Assembly (NCBI GenBank): GCA_013398955.1
Contig: VWPU01006173.1
Location: forward strand, 24,241-88,240
Length of the DNA: 64,000 nucleotides
Reading direction: 5' to 3'
From: Callaeas wilsoni
Taxonomy: Eukaryota > Chordata > Aves > Passeriformes > Callaeidae
Position numbers and translations under genes: made by a program. The stretch's first letter is position 1. Every line of letters begins with the position of its first letter. Shown piece by piece: positions 26,700 through 38,800 of the stretch. The notes under the pieces were generated by a model that was not told the DNA's origin, made no database searches, and was given only the letters and a program-made list of their open reading frames with translations.

Positions 26700-27345
26700 T
26701 GCAACTAACCTCGATCCGCCGTCACGGGCGGGACGGTGCTCCCCGGCAGCATCCCCCATGGCTAGCTCCTCAGGAAGTGAGAGCATCCCCTCCTTCACTG
26801 CTTGCCCTTGCTGGCAGAGAGGAGCAGATGGGCAGAGGAAACCTTTCCAGCACCAGACCCAGCGCTGCTCCTCTGCTCCCCCCGGAGCGCCGGGCCCCCG
26901 CCAAACAAGGCGCTGCCTAGCTAAGCACGCCGGCAGTGCCGCCGCCCGAGGCAAAGGGACAAGTCCTTCCAGTTCATTAGGGAAGGTTTCTTGTGCGATT
27001 TGCTGCCTCACTAGCTCCTGTTTAGACAGTCTTTGTTCCCCGTCCGCAGGAGCGCATGAAAGGTTTGGACGTCAGGACGTGCTGGGAGGATGCTGTCCCC
27101 TGGGCCGGGGCAGGGAGCACGGCGGAGAGCTCACCCCGGGCTTTAACCTCCCGAGCTCCGCACGCCGAGGTGCTCTAAGTGCAGCCCCAGGTCCCTCTCG
27201 CTCCGTAATGCGGGACTTCCACGGGAGCCCTCTGGGGCAAGGAAAGCCTAATGGCTTGCTTTGCCTTTTTCTGCTGCTGCTCCCGTGCCCTGCCGCCAGC
27301 CGAAGGACGGACGTCCCGAGTAACAGGAGCCTCCAGTCCTGCTCA
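26700..27345. promoter_or_regulatory. CpG-rich segment within the BSN 23-kb intron
   Basis: CpG is locally dense, most clearly around 26705-26760 and 26880-26960 (CCGGAGCGCCGGGCCCCCGC, ACGCCGGCAGTGCCGCCGCC) and 27100-27220, against a surrounding intron with few CpGs. Such islands often mark promoters or enhancers, so an alternative BSN promoter or a non-coding transcript start is possible. I recognise no first exon here; the 251-residue plus-strand open frame crossing it has no known domain. Function is inference. Confidence 0.35.
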
Positions 27346-28577
27346 CTCATTGTCTCCTGCAGAACTAAAATAGCAGCCTGGGAGGGAGCAGAGGAGCTCA
27401 AAACTTTCCATTCCCTGGTACCTGCTGCCCAAAGAAGAGGAATACATGAGGCCACGGAGCTCCTCGGGCTGTCATGTGCAGCAGCGATGCAATTCACAGC
27501 TATAATGCTATAAAGAGCACAGGCTGCTCCCAGTAAATAGACTTATAACAGATAAATTTAAAAGCAGCCCAGTTTCCTATTAGTAACACAGAATAAAATC
27601 ATCCATTTACTGCCTGGCTCACATTTATTCAGCTCTGAGTGGTCCCTGTTGCAGCCTTGCTCATGAGCTTCCAGCTCCTTTGAGAACCCTCCTGGACAAT
27701 TACAGCAATGGGAGATGACGGCTATAGCTCAGGGACTAAACTAAACACTCTTGAATATTTCAAGGTCCTTTCACCCCCAAACTTTGCATTACCTTGGCAG
27801 CAGCAACATCTGAGTACAGCACAGCAGTGATGAGGGCAGAGAGGAGCATGATCCTCTGACCTATGTGTCGAGGATGGAAGGTTTTAAACACTAAAAACAA
27901 TTTTGGTGCTGGCATAAACAGCCTAAAGTGTTTTCAGAGGCAGGGTTGCAGACCTGGTGTAATGGCCTCACACTTTCTCCAGACTGAAGGAGCCAAGTTA
28001 AGTCTGATTTATCCCGGGCTAGTGTGTATTTACGAGTGAAGCCACTGGAATGAAAAACTTGTGAGAATGAACACATTGTAGCGGATCAGCGCATCAAAGC
28101 AGAGTGTATCTTCTGCCTGTCTTTTTTCTTGTTGTTGTTATTCTGGATTAAATATGTAACAAATGCTCTTGCAGAATTTAGGGCCTGAAGATAGACAAGC
28201 CACTGCACAATCTTTTTACATACCTAAACAGACTTAATTGCTCAATTATTCCAGATAAACACGATAAGTTGCCTGTCATGAATAATTTATAATCCAGCTA
28301 GCCACACAATCTGTGAAAAACAAATCTATGGCTGCAGCAAAAGAAATGCAAGCAGATGCCATGATCCCAAGACAGCCTGCTGGGTACCAAACGCTGGCCA
28401 AAGAAGCAATAGGCTACCCAGGGCAGGTCTGATCTTCCACAAAACCCTTTGGACAGCCCAGACCTTCATTTGGGTTATTGTGTTGCTGAGAGGATGCAAT
28501 TATTAACAAATAAAATAGGCACAAAATACAAGTGTGCACCTTGGAGGAGACAGGCACAGCACATCACCCCCTCCTGT

Positions 28578-29042
28578 TCATGGTCTGGACACGGCTGGGT
28601 GTCCCATACAGCCCTTCCTGGGAGCTGCCTGTACTGGTTTCCCCAGGAGTCCCAGCAGATAGATGATGGTGATGAGCTGAAGAGCTGCGGTGAGGCACAG
28701 CAGGATGCAGTGCTGGAGGATGGAGGCCCACAGGGCCTGTTGCCAGGGAAGAGGTAAGGGAGGGAGCACTGCCAGGGGGAGGAAAGGTCCCATCCAGCCA
28801 GAACTCACCATGCTTGGATAGGAGAGACCCAAGAAAGCAACCTGGACGGAGTCCAGAAGGAGGGCTAATCCTAAACCCATGACAAAGCCATCCCAGGCAG
28901 CTCCCTTCCCACAGCAGAGGGGAAACGAACCAGTCAGAGGGGCAGGTACCAGCTACTGGCTCCAGCGACCCCAGACAAATGCAAGAGGCTTTCCCACGGG
29001 GCTCAGGACCCTACCACAAATCTTGAGCATCTTTATGACTCT
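28578..29042 (-). CDS. Candidate small nested coding unit, two hydrophobic segments; unrecognised
   Basis: I do not recognise this product, and the gene model is inferred. Three pieces join in phase on the minus strand. Piece 1 is 29015-29042, with acceptor CTCTGCTTCTCAG, an ATG at 29030-29028 with A at -3, and donor GTAGGG. Piece 2 is 28809-28900, with acceptor GGGAAGGGAG and donor GTGAGT. Piece 3 is 28578-28736, with acceptor TTCCCTGGCAACAG and a TGA stop. Started at that ATG it gives 88 residues. The first hydrophobic segment is FVMGLGLALLLDSVQVAFLG (about 11-30) and the second ILLCLTAALQLITIIYLLGL (about 47-66), with a short polar basic tail, as expected of a small two-pass membrane protein. 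In piece 3 most codons of the second hydrophobic region end in G or C, which looks like real avian coding sequence. The 72-bp gap between pieces 2 and 3 is also open in frame. It could instead be an alternative BSN terminal exon, part of a longer gene, a pseudogene or chance. No close polyadenylation signal was found. Confidence 0.3.
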
Positions 29043-29369
29043 CTGAGAAGCAGAGGAGAGGCGCTGGGTGGATTTCCTTCAGCCTGGGTACCCTTTTCCA
29101 GAAACAGCTTGTCCAGTCACCAGCCACCTATTTTAAATAAATTACAATAGGTTTTTTGTGGTGGAATTCCTATCCCCGTCCAAATATACCTGGCTCATAA
29201 GTCATCATCTACTAAATAAAATTTACACAAGAATCTGCAAACAATTAGAATTTGCACAGATACCTGTAGAGCCACATCACTTTTAATTGGGTTTTTATAG
29301 CCATTATTTAGCCTTGAAGAAGGGGCTACTTCACTGCCAGCCAGTCTACAAGAGGAATCACCTTTCATC

Positions 29370-29395
29370 AAAAAAAACAAAACAAAACAAAACAA
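29370..29395 (+). repeat. Short CAAAA tandem repeat
   Basis: A-rich run followed by about three and a half CAAAA units, ending in ACAATCC. It sits about 70 bp before the CR1 copy at 29466. Confidence 0.95.
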
Positions 29396-29465
29396 TCCAC
29401 AAAAAAACCTAAACCTAGTTGCAAAGCAAGATTAAAACTGGTCATTCAAATCATGATTCGATGAA

Positions 29466-29856
29466 AGCTGGAGTTGTTCAGCCTAGAAAGAGAAGGCTCT
29501 AGGGAGCCCTGAGAGCTCCTTCTAGTAGCTAAAGGAGCTAAAAGAGAGCTGGAGAGGACCTTTTACAAGGACATGGAGTGACAGGAAAATGGGGAACAGC
29601 TTCGCACTGACAAGAGGGCAGGAATAGAGAGGATATTGGGAAGAAATTCATTACTCTGAGGATGGTGAAGCACTGAAACAGGTTGCCCAGGGAAGTTGTG
29701 AACTTCCCATGGCTGGAAGTGTTCAAAGCCAGGTTGGATGGAGCTTGGAGTAACCTGGTTTAGTGGAAGGTGTCCCTGCCCGCAGCAGGAGATGGAATGA
29801 GATGAGCTTTAAGGGTCCTTCCAACCCAAACCATTCTGGGATTTTATTCTATGATA
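29466..29856 (+). mobile_element. CR1 LINE 3' fragment, longest in the window
   Basis: About 390 bp of forward CR1. It starts at GCTGGAGTTGTTCAGCCTAG and continues through GAAGAAATTCATTACTCTGA, GGTTGCCCAGGGAAGTTGTG, GGAAGGTGTCCCTGCCCGCA and TTCCAACCCAAACCATTCTG to a decayed ATTTTATTCTATGAT tail. It lies about 420 bp on the 5' side of the candidate nested coding unit at 28578-29042. Confidence 0.94.
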
Positions 29857-32800
29857 TCTTGCTTGCTGAGCTAAAGTCATCACTGCCACGGAGAGCTAAA
29901 CCAATATATCAGAAAGGTGAATAAACTCTTAATGAAAAAGAATTCTGCTACTTGAAAGACTGTCTTATCTGTCACAACCCAAGCCAAAATTTGAAGTGAC
30001 CCCATTTGGGGAGCTTTCTGCAGCCTTCCTGAAGTGGGGCCCAGAGGATCACCATAGAGTAACCTGCTTAGGACTCCTCAGCACAACTGAAAACACTGGA
30101 CAAGCTTACAACAAAAGCCAGTTTAGTTCAGCTCTAACCAAGGGCCAAGTCCTCAACTGTAAGACTAGAAACTGCAACAGAAGAGAAAAACCTTCAAATA
30201 GAAATCGCTCAGGTAAAACACCAAAAGTGTTGGAGAAGCAAATGCCCTTCTAGGGCTTCTCAGCTTTCCTTTGAAAGATCTCCAACAAGCAGCACACAGG
30301 CAGCAGCAGCTGCAGTGCTCCATGTCCACCCAGAGAGCAAGGAAACTACAGAGGAGCAAACTGCACCGTTCAAGCTGATTTTGCCCTGCTTTGATTTGCT
30401 CCAGTGCTATTTAGAAACCACTTCTAAAGAGAAACAATAAATCTTGTCGTCATACCCCCAGCTGCAAACCCAGGTGACTCGTGTAATTACCAGCCACGGG
30501 ACTGGCTCTGATGACCTACAGGGCATTTTCTGCAGGTGAAATTGCAGCAGTGATCATGGCTCCCTCCACTTTCGGGGGTTCAGCTGGAGAGATCTTGCCT
30601 CTGATTTTCAAGTATCATGCATCAAAATATCCAGCTGAACAGTGGCAGCCATGATTGCACTGTGAGCAATCAGCCCCAAACTGCCTCAAACCGGGCAGAG
30701 AAGGCATGAATTGGTCAGCAAGCAGGAAGCAGCAGGATCCATGCACCAGGAGGGAAAAACATTTGACATCCAAATAAACACCACCTTCCCATAAGCTTTT
30801 ATCTGCCCACAGCCTTGTCTGTTGGCGTGGGCTGACTCCTGGCACACTGCAGAGAAAGAAAAGGAGGAGCAGGTCTGAAGCACGGGATGCAGCAGGCGCT
30901 GGGATGCGGCACAGCACGCGGTCCATGGGGATGCTGCTCCTTGGTGCACAGTGACCTACTCCCACAGGGAGAGGGTCTTGCCATGCCAAGATCTTTGCTT
31001 CCCTGTAGGATGCAGGCTGGGTGGCACTGGACAAGTGCCTGCAGCTGGAACACACGGGAAAAGGCATTGGCTGGAAACGAAGGGTGACTTGGGCTAAGAG
31101 CTTGAGCTGGCCAAAATCATTAGGAAGGGCACTAAAGCTTTCAGTTTTTACCGTAAGAGTGACATGGCCCGAATTTGGCTCTTGGTTGGGTGCCATAACC
31201 TGAAGATCCCTCAGTGCAGTGGAGCTCTTCAGAGCACTCCAAATGACATGTCCTTCAAAACCATCAGATCATGATACTGTTTTGGACAGAACTGCAAAAA
31301 ACTTTACACCCAGGATCTGCATAAAGCATTATTATTTTGACATGTCCCCCGGTCTCAAAAGGGATTTAGCACCTGGAATTAGTTCTGGAAAATAGTATTT
31401 CAGAAGTTGCTGGATTTTTTTTTTTCCAAATTCAATAAAGGAATAACAATTGTCTGCTGAGAGCAAGTAGTGGGATCCCAGAAGCAGCTCAAAGACAGAT
31501 GGCAGCAGCAGCATGCCTGTTTGGGGACAGTTCTCAAAGCACTCTCCAAGTTGAAAGCCACAATCATATCAGCTGGAAAATTAACATGGCAGGTCACAAC
31601 ATAAGGTAGAGTATGTAAAAACAAATTGCTGGGCATTAGCTGGCCTGGCCCAGCCTCTCCATACTGACTTGATACTCCAAGAAAAATCAGGATTCATGTC
31701 CCAATCTGCCAAAGGTCCCTTGAGCCGGTTGCTGAGGACTAGATGACAGCACCATGCCTGGGTACAAGGGCTCACTTTAACTGGGCTTCATCTTTTGAGA
31801 TGGATCCCAGCACTGTTGTCTTGCACTAACACAGTGTGCTCCATCAAATACCAAGGGTATTTGCTTTTCTCAAAGCTTGAAAGGTTTTGCAATACATAGA
31901 ATATGTGGGCAAAACAGAGGCAGGCGAGCTCAAGGACTGGCCTCTCCTACAATAAACATGCTCCTTATTTCAGAGGAATCCAGAAATACAGGTAATTCAA
32001 CCCTTTCTCAGGCTCCCAGAGTAATTTTAACACAAACCACTAGTTTTTAGCCAGACCTTTCCACTACACCTGATATTTTATCTAGTGGGCATTGTACTGA
32101 GAACAGAGATTCTCAGGGGGAAGGGGCAGCAAGCAGTGCCTTTCAGGAGATCAGGACAGACATGGGATGTCTTGTGGGGGAGGAAAGGCAACATGGGATG
32201 ACTGAGAGAACAGGAGGGGCTGAACAGAACCAGTGAGCAGCTCGGAGCCATGACCAAGCTGTTTTTGGAGGAATATCATACTCAAGGAGTCACACGGACA
32301 TGGCCTTCACAGCTCCTAGGATATTCTGCAATTAGAGGGAAACAACCCCAAAACTAAAATCCTGAGGGGAGCTCCCACTCCTAGGTCCAAGCCCAGCAGT
32401 GCCCCACTCCATCACGCCCAGCTGGTTGCTGCACTACAAGTGCACCCCTACGTTTGCATCCTTAGCAGGTTTCTAACGGGGAACGCTTGCTGATCCGGCG
32501 ATTCCTGCAAAGCTGAGCTACAAGCAGTGACAAGCTCGTTTGCTCTTTGGGGACAGGGCTTCAAATAGCTGCTGGCTCGTGGCAATTAAAACGGGCAGAG
32601 CGCTGCCACCGACTCCGCCAGCCTGCGCTGTGACTGATGCAAGCGCCGGCTGGAGCGCCCTGATAAGGATGTTGGATGATTCAGAATAATGTAGGCTTTG
32701 CTGAACAGATGAGCCCGAGCGTTTGTGCTTCTGTTTCCGTCTAATGGGAATACTGTGTTGTGCTCATCGGAAAGGGGAGAGGGCGGCTGGAGGTAGGAGG

Positions 32801-35800
32801 GCACCAGAACTCCCTCTCCACAAGACTGATGGGCACATCTCTCCTGCCTGACACTCAGGTCTCTTCCTTCCATGGAGGTCTCTAACTTGAGGGTCTGGCC
32901 AGTCTGCCCTCGCAGCCTGGACATAGCAAGGGGGTGACAGGGCAGCTGGAGAGGGAACAAAAAGTCAATTTTAAAACTTTTCATCCTGAAGGTTCTTTGC
33001 AAGGCTGCTGCATAAGCAGCAGGGCTCGATTAAGATAGAGGAGATAGGCATCAAAGTGGGCAGGGCAGGGAGCAAGAGAGGAAGAAGAGGGACACACTTG
33101 TTTAGTCTTCAAAAGCAACTTCTAGCTGGTGTAGTGCCATGTTATGTACATGCCTTAACTCCTTCTGACAAACGTTTGATCTCACCAGCCCGCTGCATAG
33201 TCTACTCCCGTTCCATTAAGATCACATCTTGCTCCCTGGATTTCCACAGCCATTCCAACAATTTGGCTTTGATTTACTCGGAACAGAAAGCCATGCCACC
33301 GGTGCAGCCTATTTACAACATAAACTGACTCCAGAATGGAAACATGCCCCCTTCGGCTGTCCTTGATCAAAAGGTTTGCAGCTGAGATAAAACACCATTT
33401 CAATCAGAGTTAAAATAATCAGTTTTCATAGTCCAGCAGCATCATACCCCTCAGATCTGGACTGTCCAGGAGCACAGCTGCATATCATGTCTCTGAAAAG
33501 AGCCGAGTATGGCAGGTGGGTGAGGTCTGGGAGCAAGGCTTGAATTAAGATGGTGAGAAACACCTCTGCAGGCACGAACTGCTATTCCACAAACACCTCA
33601 CTGCATTCACAGGGCTGCTTTCAGAAATCTCTGAGGCTTTTCAGTCCATCACGCTATGTAAATCCCTTTTTAGCATCTAAACGTAACCACGGCCAAGCGA
33701 CAGACAAGAGACAGGGTTATGAAGAAGCAAGTTGGTTTATTGTGGTGAGAGCCCACACAGCTCTATAAATAGCACTGGTGATCAGCTAAATTCAGGTTAC
33801 AAGAGACACTGACAAGATGCCACCACCTCTGTCTTTAAGGACCAGACAGACCTTTTATGTCACTACCATTCAAGGTGAGAAGAGCCGTGTCACAACATCT
33901 CCTCCTTTGCTGGAGTTCTCCCACTGGGCACCCCTTGCTGCACCGGAGATGCAGCTCCTGGGATGGCTCTGTAGGGGTGGGTGCAGAGTGGGTGCTATCG
34001 TGGCGTGTCTGACACCCTCCATTACAACCTCCCTGCTCTCTGCAGCTTGTAGAAAGACCGTAAATAGGAATGAATTCAGCTAGGATTAACTCAATCCCCA
34101 TCAAAGCACTGAAAGCTCTTGAAGTTTCCTCCTAAGCGCTCCCCGAGGCCGCGCAGCGTTCCGGCAGCAAACACACATGGCAAACCAGAGAGCACAGGCG
34201 AGGGCTGTACAGCCCCGTGCAACTCCTGCTCTCTGGGCTGCTGCGTGTGCACCGAGCGGGAGCTGAGGGACACTCAACCACTGTGTGATTTCACGCGCTC
34301 CACTTGTAGGAAAACCTGGAGCAGTATCTGTGTCAGCAAGATAACCCCATCCATCACCATGGGCTGTAAGGGAGCTTATCCCTCTGCCCAGGGATGTTCA
34401 GGGGAGAGAAGGAAAGCAAGCGGCTGCCACAGCAAAGCTGTCAAAAACACAGGGAGCCTCTGACTCGGTACCCTGCTCCACTATGGAAAGCTTGACAACC
34501 GCTTCCGATCCTCAGCTGGCTTTTCTTTTTAATGATAAAGTGATCTGGGAGCTGAAAGCCAGAGGAAAACCATGTCTCATCGAAGCAAACAGCTTGTTGT
34601 AACTTAATGTACCGAGGGAAGGACAGTGCAGGGTGGCGGCGGCTCAGCGCGTGCGGCTTGCTGGGCTCGGAATTTAGCGAGCGCCAGAAGATGCTAAGCA
34701 GAAAGGAGGCCACTTCTCCTCCCTCGGGAGGACTCCTCTGCACTCGCAGTTGTTTTAATTACCCCTCTGCACCGCAGCACCGCTCCAGCCTGCGGGAAGC
34801 CACGCTCTCCCGTGCCCTCCGAACAATTTAACATGTCACCACAGCCCCTCCCGTGTCCCCGCAGCTGCGGCTCAGCTGAACCAGCCGTCGGCAGAGAGAA
34901 CCCACCCTGATCAACACCAGCCCCCTTAGTCACCAGCAACCGTTTAGCCAAGATCTTTTTTGACATTTTCTGCCAGTGAATTTTGCATTATTTGAATCAT
35001 CCACGCAGAGCACAGAAAAAGGCGGCACATTGGGAGAAACAGCCAGAATTACTCATGAGCTTTTTCTTTTCATGGGCTCTGACTTAAATTGTGATCTGTC
35101 AAACAGACGAATTGCATGTCACTGTGCAGGGCTGGGAGAAGCTCCTGCTCAGGCTGCAGCAAGGGCCAAAAAGGCAAACAAGCCATTTCTAAGTAGAAAG
35201 GCTCAGCAAGAACACGTGTGCTACTCTCCAGCTTCATATGAGTTGTTTTTAGTGTTAATCACCTCATTAAAAAATTAAGTAAAAGTCCACCAAGGGATAA
35301 CAGACACATCCTTCACTGCAATGCTGCAGATAGGGGATGCCAGGAGGGATGGAACACCTGGTGTAGGGATAGAGATTAAGAGGTGAAGGGCAACAGTGAG
35401 GAAGGGCTAAAACACGGCAAATATACATACACGTACAACCTGTTGGTTCGAGGTGATAAATCCCATGTTCCTATCAATATTTTCTCACCATAAAAAATCC
35501 ACAGCATATTCACTGCAGCCACCAAGAGCAGACTTTTAGTGCCCAGCTTACAGGGTTCTCTTGAGGAGAGCTGTAGGGCAGAAAACACTGGTCCCACCCG
35601 CCCAAGGGGCAGATGCTGATCTCGGACACTGGGATGGGAGCAGTCCTGTGGCAGCAGATGAGGCCAAACATCTCTGCTCAGGTAGCTGCAGCCCACATTG
35701 CTGTATCCTTAGGAGAAGGTGGCAGGCATGCCAAGCCCCAGCTCCTGCAAACAGCATCATCCACTGTACATGCAGGTCACTGCTGGCTGAAGCTCTGCTA

Positions 35801-38800
35801 AAAACAAAGGAAAAACTGGAATCAAACACACATTTCTCTCCTATTGCACAGCGTGATCCAATGGAAAATTTCTCTCAGATCTGCAACGTAATGCTAACGA
35901 CAGATTTATTTTTACAGCTATATGGTGAAGGAGGATGATCTCAAAAGACAAATCATTCTAAAATGGGCAACTTGACTCAGCAACACAGAGGTCTGGCTGA
36001 ATATAGAGTACAACCTACCACGTACACACACTAGAAGCTGTCTAACACTACAGCCAAACAAAACCACCGCCGCCCAAGGGTGTCCGGGGGTTTGATCTGA
36101 TCACAGGATGAAAGGACACACCTCTGAACTTGCTGAAAGGTGCACAGAGGAAGGACCACCGCTGACAGAGCCAGCCCTACCTTCCCAGCTACCCACAGAC
36201 TCCACAAGCATGACACCAGAGTGTGAAATGCCCCAAGGGATGCCAGACCAGAGAAACACTTATTTTTCAGACCCAACACCCATTCTTTAAAAGGATAGGG
36301 AACTATAACCTCTAAACAGAGCCTTGTGTTTCTCCATGAGCACAATAATACAGATGCAGGACACACAGGAGATGCAGGACCACGCACGTGCCAGTGGCTG
36401 GGGCTGGAGGTGCTCCATGGCCAGGAAAACAAACACTTGTTGAGGTCCCAAGGGCAGGAGAAAGCCTTGTTGGCTTCGCCTTGTTCAGCAAGAGAAGAAA
36501 CTGTGTAAATGTAACATCACTGTCACAGCTTATCCTCTGCCATCCCTCCTGTTGCAAAGAGCTACATCCAACATGGAGCTGATGCATCCAGAGGAAACTT
36601 GGAAATTTAGGAAATGTCATGCTAGCATGGCCCCATGGCTTCTCAATAAAGATCCAAAGAGGTGAAGAACACTCTGGTTGCTTGAAAAGGCAGGGAGAGA
36701 CAAGGGAGATCAAATTTCTCACAAAACTCATGTTTAATTATCTATCAGCAAGTGGATCCCTGTTTTCATCCAGTCCTTCAGTGTTCAGCCCTGAGGAAAA
36801 GCACTGATGCCAACAGGGATTCTACCCACGCTTGCACAGCATCAGAGACCTGTAGATGTTTGGATGTTGAATGAATGACAGGCAGGAGAGGAGATGGATG
36901 AGAGGAAGAGATGGAGATTCTCTGCCATTAATAACAGCCATTGGTTTCATGTAGAACTAATAATCCCCCTGGCATGCTAAGCACAGCCCTTGGCTTGCAG
37001 GGTTTCTGAACCAGTGGTCATTAGTCAAGCCAAAGCCTCCTGCAGGGTAAATAAGTTAGATTGGGCCCCTAACTCACAAATATGCTGGTTTTGCTGAAAA
37101 TTGGACACCAACATGCTGCAATGTGTAAAATTGGGACAATGAACCAAATGAGAAATGGGGTCCTTGGAAAGCAGTGTATGAACAGCTTCATAATTGCAAT
37201 ATTTGAGTTTTTTTCAGACATTTGCTAAATGACTGACGTGATGCTGCGGGCAAGCACCACTCTTGACAGTACAGCCAGGTTGGAAAAGGCTTTGGACCAC
37301 GGCCATTCTTCCAGTGACAATATGCTCCATTCCTGCCATCAGAGATGCTCTGCATTGTGTCACCCCTCAGCTTCCCCCAACTTCTCCATTTTCCACTTTA
37401 CTCAAATTTTCTTATACTACTGAGCAGAAAACCATCTGCTGTGAGGTTATGACAGGATAAACACAGCCCTACACAATACTTACACTATTTCAGTCTCATC
37501 TCCTCAGCTGATGGCCTGTTTTCCATTAATACAATTTAAACATTTACTTAAAAATTTTAAATTATTTTTGCGGCTACCTCCTTTTGCTACAGATAACTCA
37601 AGAGCTGCTGAGAATGTTCTTCTCCTGTCAAACGACCCTGACCACTGTTGGGAAACCAACCAGCAAGTTTTTAATCCTCCTTGAGACTTTTTATGTTTTG
37701 CTTGCTCGATCAAAGGTTTGTGATGAGCTTACAGAGCACGCCGGGAACAGATTTGCTCTCAAATATTTTAAATATTTCATAATTCATTATATTCATAGCA
37801 TAGAAAGTACAAAGAACCTCTTCAATCTCCCTAAGTGAAGCTAAAAATGTGGGGCAGAACTGAAGCTTAACAACTATCAGTCAAATATGGCCACAAATAC
37901 AGCAAATACAATCAAAATGGCTTGGGGACATAAGCAGGGCCTTCAAAAAAGTAGTTTGGTAAAAACCACACATGTGTAAATATGTTCCTTTTATTCAGGG
38001 TGGCATATCTGAATATTTATGAAACTGCCTCTAATAAACACAACTTCAAATTGAAAAAAGCACCACAGAAATGTGAGGCAGACGAGAAAGGTTTCCTCTA
38101 ATCCCAAGTGGTTCCAAGCAGACCTATTAGGCAGCCAGGCATTTTGAGTTTCATTTCAGCTCTAACTAAAGCACACGTTTTAATGCTGTGCCGCTGCTCT
38201 TGATTAAAATCAAACTCAAGTTCCTCGTGTTTTCAGCTTAGTGCTTACGATGGTGAGAAAACAAATTAAAAGAAACCCAACAAATTTTAAGAGAAGACTG
38301 AAGAAGAAATTAATTTATCAAATTAGCAATGTGCAGCAGCACTTCAAAACCCCAGAGAAGCAGAAAGGATGCCTGCAGGTTACTCCTTATGATACCAAAC
38401 AGAGCAAATCCAATCAGATGAACATGCTGCTGGATCAGTCAGGCGAAAGCCACAGGAGCGGCAGAACAAAGTGAAAGATGTATAAAAAGAGGATTTTCTA
38501 AACCTATTGTACTAGTTTGAAACTGAGCTATTCTCCCTGGAGGAGATGACAGCATCACTGGTATGGTCCTGCAGAACAAGCTGTCCAAAAAACCCCTCAA
38601 AGACAACAAAGAGAAAAAGTAGAAAAAAGTTTTAATGAGAAATTAAAAATCCTACTAGAATGTGAAAGCTGCAATGCTGCACTTGAAAGAACACATCTCC
38701 ATTCAAAAACCTATTTCCTGCACAGGACTGTAAACAAATTGCTAGATTTTAGCACGTTATTTCAAAACTCCATGTCTTTAATAGTGCCACCATTGCTCCC

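Noticed and set aside
26758..27513. 251-residue plus-strand open frame
   Set aside because: It crosses a GC-rich, CpG-rich block where stop codons are rare; no domain or repeat structure supports a protein.
30615..31196. 193-residue minus-strand open frame
   Set aside because: No recognisable domain as a whole. Only the 62-nt exon-like part at 30785-30846 was kept, as a weak observation.
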